From: Mesostigma viride
Lineage: Eukaryota > Streptophyta > Mesostigmatophyceae > Mesostigmatales > Mesostigmataceae
Reading direction: 5' to 3'
Assembly (NCBI GenBank): GCA_009746045.1
Contig: RPFO01000728.1
Location: 62,001 to 126,000 of the forward strand
Length of the DNA stretch: 64,000 nt
The notes beneath the pieces were generated by a model that did no database searches, had not been told where the DNA came from, and saw nothing but the letters and a program-made list of their open reading frames with translations. Each line of letters opens with the position of its first letter. The first letter of the stretch is position 1. Below are positions 1 through 10,258 of this stretch, in pieces. A program made the translations under genes and the position numbers.

Positions 1-168
<168 letters not shown>

Positions 169-268
169 CCAGCTGGACCATGCACTTGTTTCTGCACCTC
201 TTGACGCAGCTGCAAACCAAGCTCTTCAACCTTCTTGCTTTGGTTCTCCATAGCTCGTTGCATCTCTC

Positions 269-1361
269 TCATCGTCTGTTCCACGCCCACCAGTACGGGG
301 GTCGGCGGCGGCAGCGGCTGGGTACAGTACGCTCTGGCTGGGTGCGCTCTGGCTGCCGGCGTTTCTCTGCCGGCTGGGAGGACTTGGCTTTGCTGTTCCG
401 CTTGGGTCGCTGTTGTGCGTTGGTGACGTCCACCAAAGGCGTGGCTGCCTCTGGGGGCTTCACTGTGGGCGGGGGGGCACGCACTCGCATCCCCCGGCTA
501 GGCGCCGGAGACCACACCGCTGCAGCAGGACCTGAATACAAGGCAAGGGCGGGGTCCCTAGGAAATCCTGTTGTCAAGATGCATGGGGCCTCAGCGAGGA
601 AGTCCCATGTCATCTGGGACACCAGCTCACCTTGGTGCGACTGGGCCCAGGCGAGAGTGCGCTCAATACGCTCGTTTCGCGCACTCTCCGGAAATGTGTC
701 AACTACCTTGAATCCGGGGATGTGCCCAGTGGCAGGGTCACGATCGACGACCATGCACACCACATCTGTCATCTTGATGGTAGAGGATCTCCCCCGTGCC
801 GCATTTGTGTATGCCGATTTTAATGTTTTCTTTGTTGTGTAGGTCGTTTGGGCAACCAGCACCGCTTGCAGCTGTTTGTCGATGGTGAGGCCCCCCACCA
901 CCACCCCGAGGGTATCCCAGCCAGAAATTTCCACGACAGACAGTGCCATCGGTCCACTGCGGCTAAAAGAGCTTGCAGTAGGGACCGGCGTACGTGCCAT
1001 CGTCCCGCTTTTCAGGAACGCCGGCCTCAGGTAGAGGGGAAGAGAACACAGCCTTCTTAGTGGCGTCCAGCCCCGAACCCGGGTTTGAATGACCATGCTC
1101 GTCGGCAGGACGCTGAGGAGACATCGCGGAATCTTTCTCGTTTGTCGCATTTGCAGCCCCATCATGATGGAAGTCATCCTCTGCCCTTGCAGCTTCATCA
1201 TCACAACCGCCATCATCATCGAAAGTCAGGTCATCCTCGGTGACGGGCCTGCGAAACGAAACATCCGGGCACTCTGGGCTGATAGTGGAAGGCTCCGTGG
1301 GCTTAATGTTGCTAGTGTGCCCTGGCTGCTCGAGCGTGGCGCACGGCTGGCATCGTGGAGG
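269..1361 (-). pseudogene. 3' part of LTR-interrupted Cys-rich gene
   Basis: Downstream half of a leftward gene whose 5' part is at 9831-10076. If the LTR element and one copy of its 5-bp target duplication are removed, the frame passes directly from codon 82 into this segment (reading PPRCQPCATLEQ). It stays open to a TAG at 963-965. The frame then changes by one base beside a TTTT run and remains open (SRSGPMALSVVEISGW...) to 269. That change is either an indel or a very short intron. The middle is Asp/Glu-rich and the C-terminus is Pro/Arg-rich. Near 200-290 a different frame reads like a coiled coil (EQTMREMQRAMENQSKKVEE), suggesting a second frame change before the CAG repeat. I do not recognise the family. 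Reading through the insertion is impossible now, so this allele is probably dead. Confidence 0.5.
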
Positions 1362-1366
1362 GCCGC

Positions 1367-2099
1367 TTTAACACGTATGGCTATTTAAAATAGCGCCTTA
1401 AGGATTGAGAACGAATGCGAAAGACCTTTGATTTCCTATGCGTCACAGCGCACGATGGTGGCTTAAGAATACTCGTCACACAATACGAATAAGCTCAAAC
1501 CCGGAAAACCGGTTTCGTATATTACAATGTTACCACACAGATTAAAACACTCAATGCGGGAAGACTTACACCCAGTAGGCGAGGGATTCACACTCGAGCC
1601 CACAGGAGATTTACACTCCAGGATTAAGCGATGGTAAATAATCTGTAGAGCAACGTGGTAAATTACGATACAAGGTCCGGATTGCTGGCATAGCTCGTGC
1701 CTTCCTATTTTGTCCCTTCGTCCCCGTTGGTGGCTGCGCCTGGCGCTGCCAACCAGGCATGACGTGAGGTCCGCGGGGACGGGCTTCTCGAACCGTCTAG
1801 AACACATTAAAGACCAGTACGGCTAGAGGCCTCTCCTGAAAAATATCCAAATGTCCGTAGGTACCATCATAACGCATGTGCAGTGCCACTTGGCTGTCCG
1901 TAACTCCCGTTCAGGCGCTAGGTCTGCCTACGGCGCAAAGGCCAAGTTCGTCAGCAAAACTTCTACACTTACTTCCACACGGATTGCCTCGGCTGCCAAC
2001 TATACTATGGCCTCGGCACTGGCGCCGGATTACGGTCGGCGCCGATCGACCGGGACGGATAATTTAATACCACAAATGGCATGTTGCATCCGTGCAACA
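1367..2099 (-). repeat. 3' LTR of element 1
   Basis: 733 bp, matching 9097-9830. On the minus strand it begins TGTTGCACGG and ends CGTGTTAAA. Its left flank carries the GCCGC target duplication. Differences from the other LTR seen by eye are a few transitions and transversions plus one C insertion in the other copy. Confidence 0.93.
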
Positions 2100-2112
2100 C
2101 TCCTCCCCCCCC
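2100..2112 (-). other. Polypurine tract of element 1
   Basis: On the minus strand GGGGGGGGAGGAG lies immediately before the TGTTG that opens the 3' LTR, which is the expected plus-strand primer position. Confidence 0.85.
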
Positions 2113-2652
2113 AACAAAAGAGGCGGCTACTCCTGTAGCCGGGACTTATAAATGACTGTATACATGGTCACTGTTCCCTTCCAGGGCACGCATCGATCGT
2201 GCCAATTGTCACCGTCCGTTGGCGATGGTTTACGGCGCCGGGCGGTAAGGGCTCGGGCGGTGTCCCCCACGAGTGGAGCCCCCACGGCCATGCCCGCGCA
2301 GAGGTGCGGCCGGGCGTTGACGCCGGTGGACACGCTCAGCCGGCGCGGCCTCAGCCGGCTCGGGAAGAGGCAGGCCATTGGCCTGGACTAGGGCGGGCTG
2401 GAAGGTGAGTTGCCGCTCGCCGGCGCGTGCATCATGGCGTTTGGCCAGGTTGACATCCCGCAGCGCCTCCAGTGGGAAAACGCTCAAGAAGGCGGCGAGG
2501 AACTTGTGTCGGGTGAGGGACACCGAACCTCCTGTCCAAACGATACCGCACCGAATAACTCGCCCATGGACCCCTGGGGCGGGGCGGCCTGCATCAAGGC
2601 TGCCAATGCACATGCAAGGAGCATTACGCAAAAGGTAGGAGAAGGGCCGGAA

Positions 2653-4311
2653 TTATGCCAACCCTGCCCGGGCTTTATACTCCTGTAGCAAGCGTGCACA
2701 GCCCGTGAGTCCAGCCTCAGCTACCCATGAGTGCTCTAGCTCTGTTTGGGAGAACTTCCACTTAAGGAGGTACTCGCGGCGGCGGCCTCGATTGCGGTGG
2801 GCTACAATGTCCTCGACCTCATCCTCGGGCTCGCCCGTCTCGGGGTTGAACTCCAAGGGGGCGGGTGCCATGACACGACCTGGGAAGGTGCTCTTGCGGT
2901 AAAGCTTCAGCTGGTCAACGTGGAAAACATTGGACTTCAGCTGCCACGAGTCCGGGATGGCGACAGACACCATCACCTCATTGAACACCTTCTCCACCAG
3001 ATACGGTCCAAGGAATAAGGGGCGGAGCTTGACCTTCAGGCTGTCCTCGAACTTGTGCGAGAAGCGGCCTTGGTGGGGGCCCTCAATTAAAACCAAGTCA
3101 CCTGCTTCGATTGCAGGGGTGCGCCTGTCCAGGGTACTTTGGACTCGCGCCATGTACTTGGCACGCGCCTGACGTAGGCCACTTATGGCGCTGGAATGAG
3201 CTTGCACCATCCGTTGTACCAGCTCCCGCGCCCCTGCGACTGTGGAGCGTAGCTCCGTTGTCGTGGTGATGGCTGGGGCGGTCAAGAGATCGGTGGGGGT
3301 AAGGGGATGCCTGCCTGTATCAAGAAAGAACGGGGTATACCCGTGGGCAGAATGGGGGGCATTATTGAGTGAAAACTCAATGAATCCCAGCACTTCGTCC
3401 CAATTCCTCCCGTCTCGATCCAGGTAGTGCCGCAGTGCCTCTTCCACCACCCGATTCACTCTCTCCACCATGTGAGAAGAGCTACTGTGATAGGCCGTAC
3501 CCATAGACAACTTAGTCCCGACGACCTGAAAAAATGAGGTCCAAAATTTCGACGTGAACAGCTTGTCCTTGTCGGTGATAAATTGTCGGGGCATGCCATG
3601 GAGCCGGAACACATTGTTTAGGAACAAGTGGGCACACTCTTCCGCCGTCAGGGTGGCCTTGCAGGGGATTAAATGGCATCTCCGCGTGAGCCGGTCCACC
3701 ACTACCAGGATCTGAGCATTGCCCGCCTTGGTCTCTGGCAAGGGCCCAATGAAATCCATCATCACCGAGTCCCAAGGGAACATGGGGTCTGGAATTTCCT
3801 TTGGAACGCCCTGTTTGCCCGTATTCCGTGGCTTCATGTGCTGGCAGCTGTCACAGGTACTGACATACTCCCGCACATCCCGAGCCATCTTAGGCCAATA
3901 GTAGGACCTCCGGGCCCTCGCTAACAGCCTGTCCTGGCCTTGGTGTCCCCCCAAGACGGAGTCATGTAACTCAAATAATACCTCAGCGCGGCATATTTGG
4001 GGGACATACAAGCGCCATGAGTCTTGACGGGCCGCCTGGCCACTGACATTCACGTAAAGGAACCCGTTTTGAAACTTGGCTGGGTAGCCGTCCATGCTCT
4101 GAGGGCGGGCAGCTATGGCTTCATTTGCCTTACCCTCAGTGACCGTGAAGCGCGAGATGAGGCGCTCTAGGTCCGAGCTGATGACGACCGTTGTTGCAGT
4201 ATTTGCCAACGTGAATGCCTCTCCAACGGGCTGCATTGGAGGGTAGACTCCTGTCGCCGGCACCATATGGCTGTACGGGGCCGAAGTCCTTCCCCCCCTG
4301 CGGCTGCGCAC
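2653..4311 (-). CDS. Integrase with chromodomain, element 1
   Basis: Integrates the retrotransposon cDNA. Visible in order: an HHCC zinc-binding domain (HDSVLGGHQ ... CDSCQHMK); a DDE catalytic core with Asp in MMDFIGPLP, Asp in FITDKD and Glu in HMVERVNRVVEE; a GPY-like segment (FLGPYLVEKV); and a C-terminal chromodomain (EDIVAHRNRG ... YLLKWKFSQTELEHSWV). The chromodomain is expected to steer integration to particular chromatin. There is no convincing ATG. The frame is reached by a -1 shift from the RT-RNase H frame at a G7 run (plus-strand C7 at 4292-4298), so it is probably the end of Pol. About 550 bp between its stop and the 3' LTR hold no gene I can support. Confidence 0.88.
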   Translation of the reverse strand: MRSRRGGRTSAPYSHMVPATGVYPPMQPVGEAFTLANTATTVVISSDLERLISRFTVTEGKANEAIAARPQSMDGYPAKFQNGFLYVNVSGQAARQDSWRLYVPQICRAEVLFELHDSVLGGHQGQDRLLARARRSYYWPKMARDVREYVSTCDSCQHMKPRNTGKQGVPKEIPDPMFPWDSVMMDFIGPLPETKAGNAQILVVVDRLTRRCHLIPCKATLTAEECAHLFLNNVFRLHGMPRQFITDKDKLFTSKFWTSFFQVVGTKLSMGTAYHSSSSHMVERVNRVVEEALRHYLDRDGRNWDEVLGFIEFSLNNAPHSAHGYTPFFLDTGRHPLTPTDLLTAPAITTTTELRSTVAGARELVQRMVQAHSSAISGLRQARAKYMARVQSTLDRRTPAIEAGDLVLIEGPHQGRFSHKFEDSLKVKLRPLFLGPYLVEKVFNEVMVSVAIPDSWQLKSNVFHVDQLKLYRKSTFPGRVMAPAPLEFNPETGEPEDEVEDIVAHRNRGRRREYLLKWKFSQTELEHSWVAEAGLTGCARLLQEYKARAGLA

Positions 4312-6692
4312 GTGCCCTCACGTGCAGGGGTGCTGCCGGCGAGGCGCACGGAATGGTCAACAGTGTCAACCTCCGCGGTTGTGGCGCCACAGAAGAGGAA
4401 GGGGCTCATCGGGTCGCTCAAGCGGTCGCCAAAGGGGGCGACGGGACCATGGGAGGGGATCAACGTCGTGGCCAAAACGTCAAGATCCTCATAAAACCAA
4501 TAGTCGGGGCGACGCGACAGGGCGTCAGGGACCGTGTTGTCAAGGCCCTTGACATATTCGATCTTGAACGGACCGAACTGTGCCAAATATTCAAGCCAAC
4601 GGGCTTGGCGTGGCGTAAGCGTGGGCTGCGTCAACAAGTGCGTGAGGGGCCGATGGTCGGTCTGGATGATCAAGCGGTACGGGTCCGCAGGGTCGGGTTC
4701 GGCCATGGCCACGTTGAACTGAGCACCCAGAAGATGGTGCCGCCAAGTATGGCAACAGTACACCACGGCCAACAACTCTTGCTGATGGACCGGGTAATTT
4801 CTTTCGGCCGGGATCATCGTCCGGGAGATATACTCGACCGGTTGGAGACCGAGACCATGGTCTTGGAGCAGCACACCGCCAATAGCAACCTTGCTAGAAT
4901 CGCTATTGACCACGAATGGCTTGGTGGGATCCGGAAGGATGAGGACAGGCGCAGTGGCGAGCCTGGCCTTCAGCAGGTCAAAGGCCTGTTGACACAGGCC
5001 TGACCATTCCCACGGTACGTCCTTCTTGAGGAGGTGAGTAAGCGGGGCCGCAATGGTCGCGAAACGCGGGATGAAGCGGCGATAATACGATACCAAGCCC
5101 AAGAAGCTGCGCAAGGCGCGAACATTCGCGGGAACAGGCCACTGTTGGACGGCGGCGACCTTATCGGGGTCCGTGGACACGCCCTTGTCCGAGAGAATGT
5201 GGCCTAGAAAGGGGACGCTGCGGCCTGATTCTACCTTGCTGCGGCGGGCGGACAGTTTATTATCCGCCATGATCTGCAGAACCGCGGCAACATCCTCCAA
5301 GTGCTCCTCGAACGTGCGAGAGAAAATGAGGATGTCATCCAAGTAGATGGCCACGCAGGTGCGTTTGTACGGCTGCGTCCCCGGGTCCCACGGGATAGTC
5401 GGGTCGCGCAGGTCTGCCGAGACCTGGGGCAGCCGACTAGTGCCCATCACCGACCTAAAGAGGTGGTTCATGAGCATCTGAAAAGAGGCAGGGCTGTTAC
5501 ACAAGCCCATGGCCGCCACGCGGAATTGGTAATGGCCAAAAGGCGTGGCAAAGGCTGTTTTATGGCAATCTTCGGGGGCGATCCGAAGTTGCCAAAAACC
5601 GTCTGCACAATCGAGCACCGTAAAGTACTTTGCGCCCTCCACCTTATTAAATATATCATCGATGCGGGGGAGGGGATACTTGGACTTCACGGTGATCGCA
5701 TTGAGTTTGCGATAATCCGTAACCAGACGCCACTTCCCATTGGGTTTGGGCACCAGCAACACGCCCGCGCTGTAAGGGCTATTGCTGGGCTCGATCAAGC
5801 CGGCCTCCAACAAGCCGACCAAGATCTTCTTGAGCTCTGCCAACTCCACGGGTCCCATGCGAAAAATGGGTGAGGTGGTAGGTGGGTGCCCCTCCTGCAA
5901 ATGAATGCGGTGGAGCACCGGTCTGGCCGGGGGAAACGTAGGTGTTTTCTCCTCAAACACGGCTGAATACTGATCGAGCACTGCGTTGAGTCGTTTCACC
6001 TCGTCTTCCGACAAGTCCATGCCAAGCGAGTTTAACGAAACTCCAGCCTGTGCATGCTGGGCGCTGGGCCCGCGCACGTGGGCAAGGGCGTCCAGACGAA
6101 TGGAGTAAACGGGAGGAGGCTGCCGGGCTCTCATCATCCGCTTGAACTCCCTTTTGGACATGAGAATGTCCGCAAGGCGACGACGGTCACTCTTGAGGGC
6201 AGGCGTGTCATCGGTGATGGTCATGCCGTTGGCCGCATACTGCCGCTCAGGTAACCAGAATGACCCATCTGGGAAGTGGGTAACCATGGTACCAAAAGAG
6301 ACGGTCACCTTGGAGATGTGCAGCCAGTCAATCCCTAGGATGATATCAGCCGCTTGTAAGGGAATGACCGTGGCGCGAATGGGCACGCTGGTGCCTTGTA
6401 CGATAGGGGCCAAGTCCACATAGCCCGGGGATGGCTGAGTGTAGCCATCCGAGTATCGCACGCGCCGAGCAATGGTATGGGGAGTCGGGGTTACTCCCAG
6501 GCGCTGCACTATGGCCTCACTGATGAAGGTGGTAGCCGCACCACTGTCAATGAGGACCTTGATGCCCTCCAAACAACGCCCAGAGCCCTGGGGGTCTGGT
6601 AGGCTTCCAGTGAAGAGGAGTAGTTGCCGCGGGCCTTCGCTAGGCTCCGCTTGCCATTCCTGGGTCTCTGTCACCACATTACATGGTAACAA
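4167..6692 (-). CDS. Protease-RT-RNase H polyprotein, element 1
   Basis: Pol core of element 1. The aspartic protease motif DSGA is at residues 49-52. RT motifs are LDCADG (~360) and YLDD (450-453). RNase H residues are Asp598 (NSDSSK), Glu639 (HQQELLAVV), Asp679 (TDHRPL) and the DALSRR block (~723). Length and order match Ty3/gypsy Pol. The listed start is not an ATG: the frame is open further upstream and overlaps the end of gag by about 75 nt, one base behind it, so synthesis as a Gag-Pol -1 frameshift product is likely. The 3' end overlaps the integrase frame, again at -1. All catalytic residues are intact. Confidence 0.92.
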   Translation of the reverse strand: MLPCNVVTETQEWQAEPSEGPRQLLLFTGSLPDPQGSGRCLEGIKVLIDSGAATTFISEAIVQRLGVTPTPHTIARRVRYSDGYTQPSPGYVDLAPIVQGTSVPIRATVIPLQAADIILGIDWLHISKVTVSFGTMVTHFPDGSFWLPERQYAANGMTITDDTPALKSDRRRLADILMSKREFKRMMRARQPPPVYSIRLDALAHVRGPSAQHAQAGVSLNSLGMDLSEDEVKRLNAVLDQYSAVFEEKTPTFPPARPVLHRIHLQEGHPPTTSPIFRMGPVELAELKKILVGLLEAGLIEPSNSPYSAGVLLVPKPNGKWRLVTDYRKLNAITVKSKYPLPRIDDIFNKVEGAKYFTVLDCADGFWQLRIAPEDCHKTAFATPFGHYQFRVAAMGLCNSPASFQMLMNHLFRSVMGTSRLPQVSADLRDPTIPWDPGTQPYKRTCVAIYLDDILIFSRTFEEHLEDVAAVLQIMADNKLSARRSKVESGRSVPFLGHILSDKGVSTDPDKVAAVQQWPVPANVRALRSFLGLVSYYRRFIPRFATIAAPLTHLLKKDVPWEWSGLCQQAFDLLKARLATAPVLILPDPTKPFVVNSDSSKVAIGGVLLQDHGLGLQPVEYISRTMIPAERNYPVHQQELLAVVYCCHTWRHHLLGAQFNVAMAEPDPADPYRLIIQTDHRPLTHLLTQPTLTPRQARWLEYLAQFGPFKIEYVKGLDNTVPDALSRRPDYWFYEDLDVLATTLIPSHGPVAPFGDRLSDPMSPFLFCGATTAEVDTVDHSVRLAGSTPAREGTCAAAGGEGLRPRTAIWCRRQESTLQCSPLERHSRWQILQQRSSSART

Positions 6693-6751
6693 AACTTGGG
6701 CGACTTGTGCATGGCCGGGTAAGGTGTCGCCCGGAGTGCCCTCCCGGCCTC

Positions 6752-8626
6752 TCAGTCCAACGCCTCTCCTGCAGGCCCCTCGTCCACCGGTGTGCCTCGC
6801 AGGTGGCCGGATGCGGCCGCGGAAGAGCCATCATCAGGCTCGGCCGCGTCTGCGGCATCCAGTTGGTTGAGGGCATGCCCAGCTTGCTGGTAGGAGCTTG
6901 GGGGCGCCTTGGGTTGTTGGTACAGCCGGGGCTGTTGGCGCGCTTGTTGCAAGCGTCGGGCACGCTCACCCGCACTGGGAGCTGTGCGCATATTTCGCGC
7001 CGGTGGTGGCCTCGAGGCCATTTGCGGGGAGGCCGCTTGGAAATTGTTGCGTTGCACAGGCGGGGCCTGGTCCAGCGGAGGGAGATCAGGGCACTCACGT
7101 TTGATGTGCCCCACGCGGTTGCAGTGGTAGCACTGAATCCGGGAAGTGTCCAAGGCATTAATGTCCAGGACCTCGCACTGTAGCTCATCCACCCACACGG
7201 GGGCGAATCCCAGCTCATTGAGTTCCAGTGCATTCACGCGGGGTTTTGGGGTCCGCTGCACCAAGGGAGCTATCTCCGCTAGGTAGGTCTTGATGTCCTG
7301 CAGGTTCCATTGAGCCCAGGAGAGGTGGGCGAATTTCCGCTTCACCTCATCCCGGAATTCGGGTTGCAAGCCCTCATAGAACCTTGCCAAGGCTTCTGGG
7401 CCCATCAGGTCATCAACCCGCCCAGCTAGAAGCTCGAACTTGGTCATATATTCCCGATAGCTCAGGTTCCCCTGCTTGAACGCCCCAAAAGCCTCCCGGT
7501 CCAGCTTGTCTTGGTCGGGTGGCAGGTACTTGGCCCGTGCTCGCCGAAATAATTCAGCCAAGCTGCTGGGGAAGCCATTGGCCAGGGCGCTTTCGCAATG
7601 GAGAGCTTGTCTCACATCGGGAGCCAGTGCCTCGCTGGACACCAGCTTGACCTTGATATCCTCGTCCAAGAGCTTGCGATTGTATGTCTCCCAGATGTCG
7701 ATCTTCTGAGACACTGCAATCTCCCAAGCCTCAAACTCTTGGTACGAGCAGTCGGGTTTAAACTTGGGAATATCCGACAGCTTGGGCAACGGTGGTAGTC
7801 GCCCTGCATTGTGAGTATCATCGTCATGATGGCCCATGATACTCGCGGGTCTCCCGGGCCCGGCCACACCTTGCGAGGTGTGCCCACGCGGGTAACCTGC
7901 CGGGGGGCTGCACTCATCCTCACCCGGGTGCTCATACCCATGTGGGTAGTGGGCGCGGCTTGCATAATGATGGGCGGCGGTGGCCGCTGGGTGCTGCGCT
8001 CGTGGGTCACCCGGAGCCAGGCGGTCGTATGCTGAGTTGGGGAGGGGAATCGCCTCCCCTGCGACCCCGAAGGAAGACCGACCGGTCCGTGCGGTGCCCT
8101 GGCCCTGCCCAGCCATATTTGGCGAGGCATGGCCGAAGGGGCTAGCCCCAAGGGGTCCAGGCGCATGATAGGACGCCCGATGCGCAGCTCGGCGAGACCG
8201 CGATCGGCTATCATACAAGGGTGGCGCCGGGGCGCTGCTGGGCCAAGTGGCCAATGTAGGTTGCGGCAGCACCGTAGGCAGGGCCCCACTCCTACCGTAG
8301 TGCAGGGTAACATTATTCCCCTGCGCCCCCGCGCCGGCTCCTACACCAAGGGCCGGACCCGCCGACAATCCCGCGATGGATGTTCCACTTGGTGGTCCAT
8401 TAAGGGGATTCACTACAGGGCTACCAGGTGGTGCACCGGCAGCCGCCGAGGAATTCCCTCCCAAACGTGGGGTTTGTGCTGGGGATGACCCCCTAGAGCC
8501 ACGCTCACTACTCGGGCGTGAGTGATTTTGGGTAGCTCTCTCTGCCGCCTCGAGTGCTGCCACGAGGGAAGGGGCAGGAGAGAAGCGATGGGCCTCTCGT
8601 CGCCCTCGCTCAACACCGTCAGCCAT
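6752..8626 (-). CDS. Gag with zinc knuckle, element 1
   Basis: Capsid/nucleocapsid polyprotein of 624 residues with a true ATG at 8626. The N-terminus is Pro/Ser/Ala/Gly-rich and low-complexity. The middle has the retrotransposon capsid signature (FKQGNLSYREYMTKFELLAG, RFYEGLQPEFRDEVKRKF). A CCHC knuckle CYHCNRVGHIKREC sits near residue 500. The tail is Gln/Pro-rich. It forms the virus-like particle and binds RNA. It appears intact, unlike the gag of element 2. It is followed by the -1 overlapping pol frame. Confidence 0.88.
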   Translation of the reverse strand: MADGVERGRREAHRFSPAPSLVAALEAAERATQNHSRPSSERGSRGSSPAQTPRLGGNSSAAAGAPPGSPVVNPLNGPPSGTSIAGLSAGPALGVGAGAGAQGNNVTLHYGRSGALPTVLPQPTLATWPSSAPAPPLYDSRSRSRRAAHRASYHAPGPLGASPFGHASPNMAGQGQGTARTGRSSFGVAGEAIPLPNSAYDRLAPGDPRAQHPAATAAHHYASRAHYPHGYEHPGEDECSPPAGYPRGHTSQGVAGPGRPASIMGHHDDDTHNAGRLPPLPKLSDIPKFKPDCSYQEFEAWEIAVSQKIDIWETYNRKLLDEDIKVKLVSSEALAPDVRQALHCESALANGFPSSLAELFRRARAKYLPPDQDKLDREAFGAFKQGNLSYREYMTKFELLAGRVDDLMGPEALARFYEGLQPEFRDEVKRKFAHLSWAQWNLQDIKTYLAEIAPLVQRTPKPRVNALELNELGFAPVWVDELQCEVLDINALDTSRIQCYHCNRVGHIKRECPDLPPLDQAPPVQRNNFQAASPQMASRPPPARNMRTAPSAGERARRLQQARQQPRLYQQPKAPPSSYQQAGHALNQLDAADAAEPDDGSSAAASGHLRGTPVDEGPAGEALD

Positions 8627-9078
8627 CGCGTGGTGGCTGGTAAAGTGTGAACAATGTGCCTCTAGTCACCTTGGCGGGATGACAAATTAAGCACAAAAAT
8701 ACGTCAATTAAAGGACGTGAGATATTACTGCAGCTTGCCGGAGCTGACAGTATGTATCCCAGATATAGGGTATGGGGCAATGGCCAAGACGCCAACTAAT
8801 GCGTGAAATTGCAACCCACAAAGCGTTTCCGTTTAAAGCACGCAATATAAGGAGATTCGTTTCCGGACGAATCCCTTAGGTCAACCGGACAAGGCCAGGT
8901 TGGGGCATGCAGGAACCGCAATATGGGTAACGGGTATGGGCAGTTAGGATTGTGGGGATCCGACCCCCACAATGAATTACTGCAAGCGGAATTAGTAAGG
9001 GTTCCGGCCCTTATATAATTCCGTTGCTGATCCGGATCAGATTACAGAAAAACGGGACGGGATAGAGGCCACTAGGAA

Positions 9079-9095
9079 AGTTTCCTCCGAGTCCA
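9079..9095 (-). other. Primer-binding site of element 1
   Basis: On the minus strand, one base after the 5' LTR, the sequence is TGGACTCGGAGGAAAC. It starts with TGG as expected for complementarity to a tRNA 3' CCA end. The donor tRNA cannot be named without a search. Confidence 0.7.
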
Positions 9096-9096
9096 G

Positions 9097-9830
9097 TTTA
9101 ACACGTATGGCTATTTAAAATAGCGCCTTAAGGATTGAGAACGAATGCGAAAGACCTTTGACTTCCTATGCGTCACAGCGCACGATGGTGGCTTAAGAAT
9201 ACTCGTCACACAATACGAATAAGCTCAAACCCGGAAAACCGGTTTCGTATATTACAATGTTACCACACAGATTAAAACACTCAATGCGGGAAGACTTACA
9301 CCCAGTAGGCGAGGGATTCACACTCGAGCCCACAGGAGATTTACACTCCAGGATTAAGCGATGGTAAATAATCTGTAGAGCAACGTGGTAAATTACGATA
9401 CAAGGTCCGGATTTCTGGCATAGCTCGTGCCTTCCTATTTTGTCCCTTCGTCCCCGTTGGCGGCTGCGCCTGGCGCTGCCAACCAGGCATGACGTGAGGT
9501 CCGCGGGGACGGGCTTCTCGAACCGTCTAGAACACATTAAAGACCAGTACGGCTAGAGGCCTTTCCTGAAAAATATCCAAATGTCTGTAGGTACCATCAT
9601 AACGCATGTGCAGTGCCACTTGGCTGTCCCGTAACTCCCGTTCAGGCGCTAGGTCTGCCTACGGCGCAAAGGCCAAGTTCGTCAGCAAAACTTCTACACT
9701 TACTTCCACACGGATTGCCTCGGCTGCCAACTATACTATGGCCTCGGCACTGGCGCCGGATTACGGTCGGCGCCGATCGACCGGGACGGATAATTTAATA
9801 CCACAAATGGCATGTTGCATCCGTGCAACA
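9097..9830 (-). repeat. 5' LTR of element 1
   Basis: 734-bp partner of 1367-2099, one base longer through an extra C. It begins TGTTGCACGG and ends GTTAAA on the minus strand and is flanked on the right by the GCCGC target duplication (9831-9835). The ~470-bp leader between LTR and gag (8627-9078) contains no supported gene. Confidence 0.93.
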
Positions 9831-10076
9831 GCCGCCGCAGTCAGAGCATTGCCATTCCGTGCCGTCACCGTCGTCTGCGTGCCTGAAAATATGCGTACAG
9901 ATGCCGTGCAGGACCTTGCCACATCGGCCGGCGCATTGGTGGTTTGCACCGGCCAAAAAATCTACTTTCATGGCACCAGATTTCTTTCCTAGCACCCATT
10001 TTCTACAATCGTCCCCGGCATAACACAAATCAATCAATTCGTCCATGTCATCGCTTCGGCTATCAGCATCGGGCAT
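9831..10076 (-). pseudogene. 5' part of Cys-rich zinc-binding-type gene
   Basis: ATG at 10076 opens an 82-codon segment with spaced Cys and His: LCYAGDDCRKW, then HQCAGRCGKVLHGICTHIF, then WQCSDCGG. The CxxxC...LHGxC...CxxC pattern suggests a PHD- or ribbon-like zinc fold, perhaps DNA- or histone-binding, but I cannot name the family. The LTR of element 1 inserts directly after Gly82, and the frame stops within a few codons of the LTR. The gene's continuation is at 269-1361. Its start codon is 1.5 kb from that of the rightward gene at 11576 in a divergent arrangement. Confidence 0.5.
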
Positions 10077-10258
10077 AGTTCCCGTGGCTAGTGCCCATCA
10101 TTCTTTCCACCTTGAGCGGGGCGAAGTCACGAATTCAAGCGCAAAGTGCATTTGAATCAAGCGGGAACTGGGTGACACTGCTTGAAGACGTGCAGCTCCA
10201 AGGCATGCAAATGATGCAATGTATCAAAGATACGATATACGCAAAGTTCAGGTGTTCA

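Larger units (their letters stand above)
1367..9830 (-). mobile_element. Ty3/gypsy chromovirus (element 1), complete
   Basis: Complete LTR retrotransposon on the minus strand. It has two ~733-bp LTRs, a primer-binding site beside the right (5') LTR, a polypurine tract beside the left (3') LTR, and frames in the order gag, protease-RT-RNase H, integrase-chromodomain. Target duplications GCCGC lie at 1362-1366 and 9831-9835. RT before integrase identifies Ty3/gypsy (Metaviridae), and the C-terminal chromodomain identifies a chromovirus. The LTRs differ at only about half a dozen positions, so the insertion is young. It interrupts the Cys-rich gene at codon 82. Confidence 0.93.
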
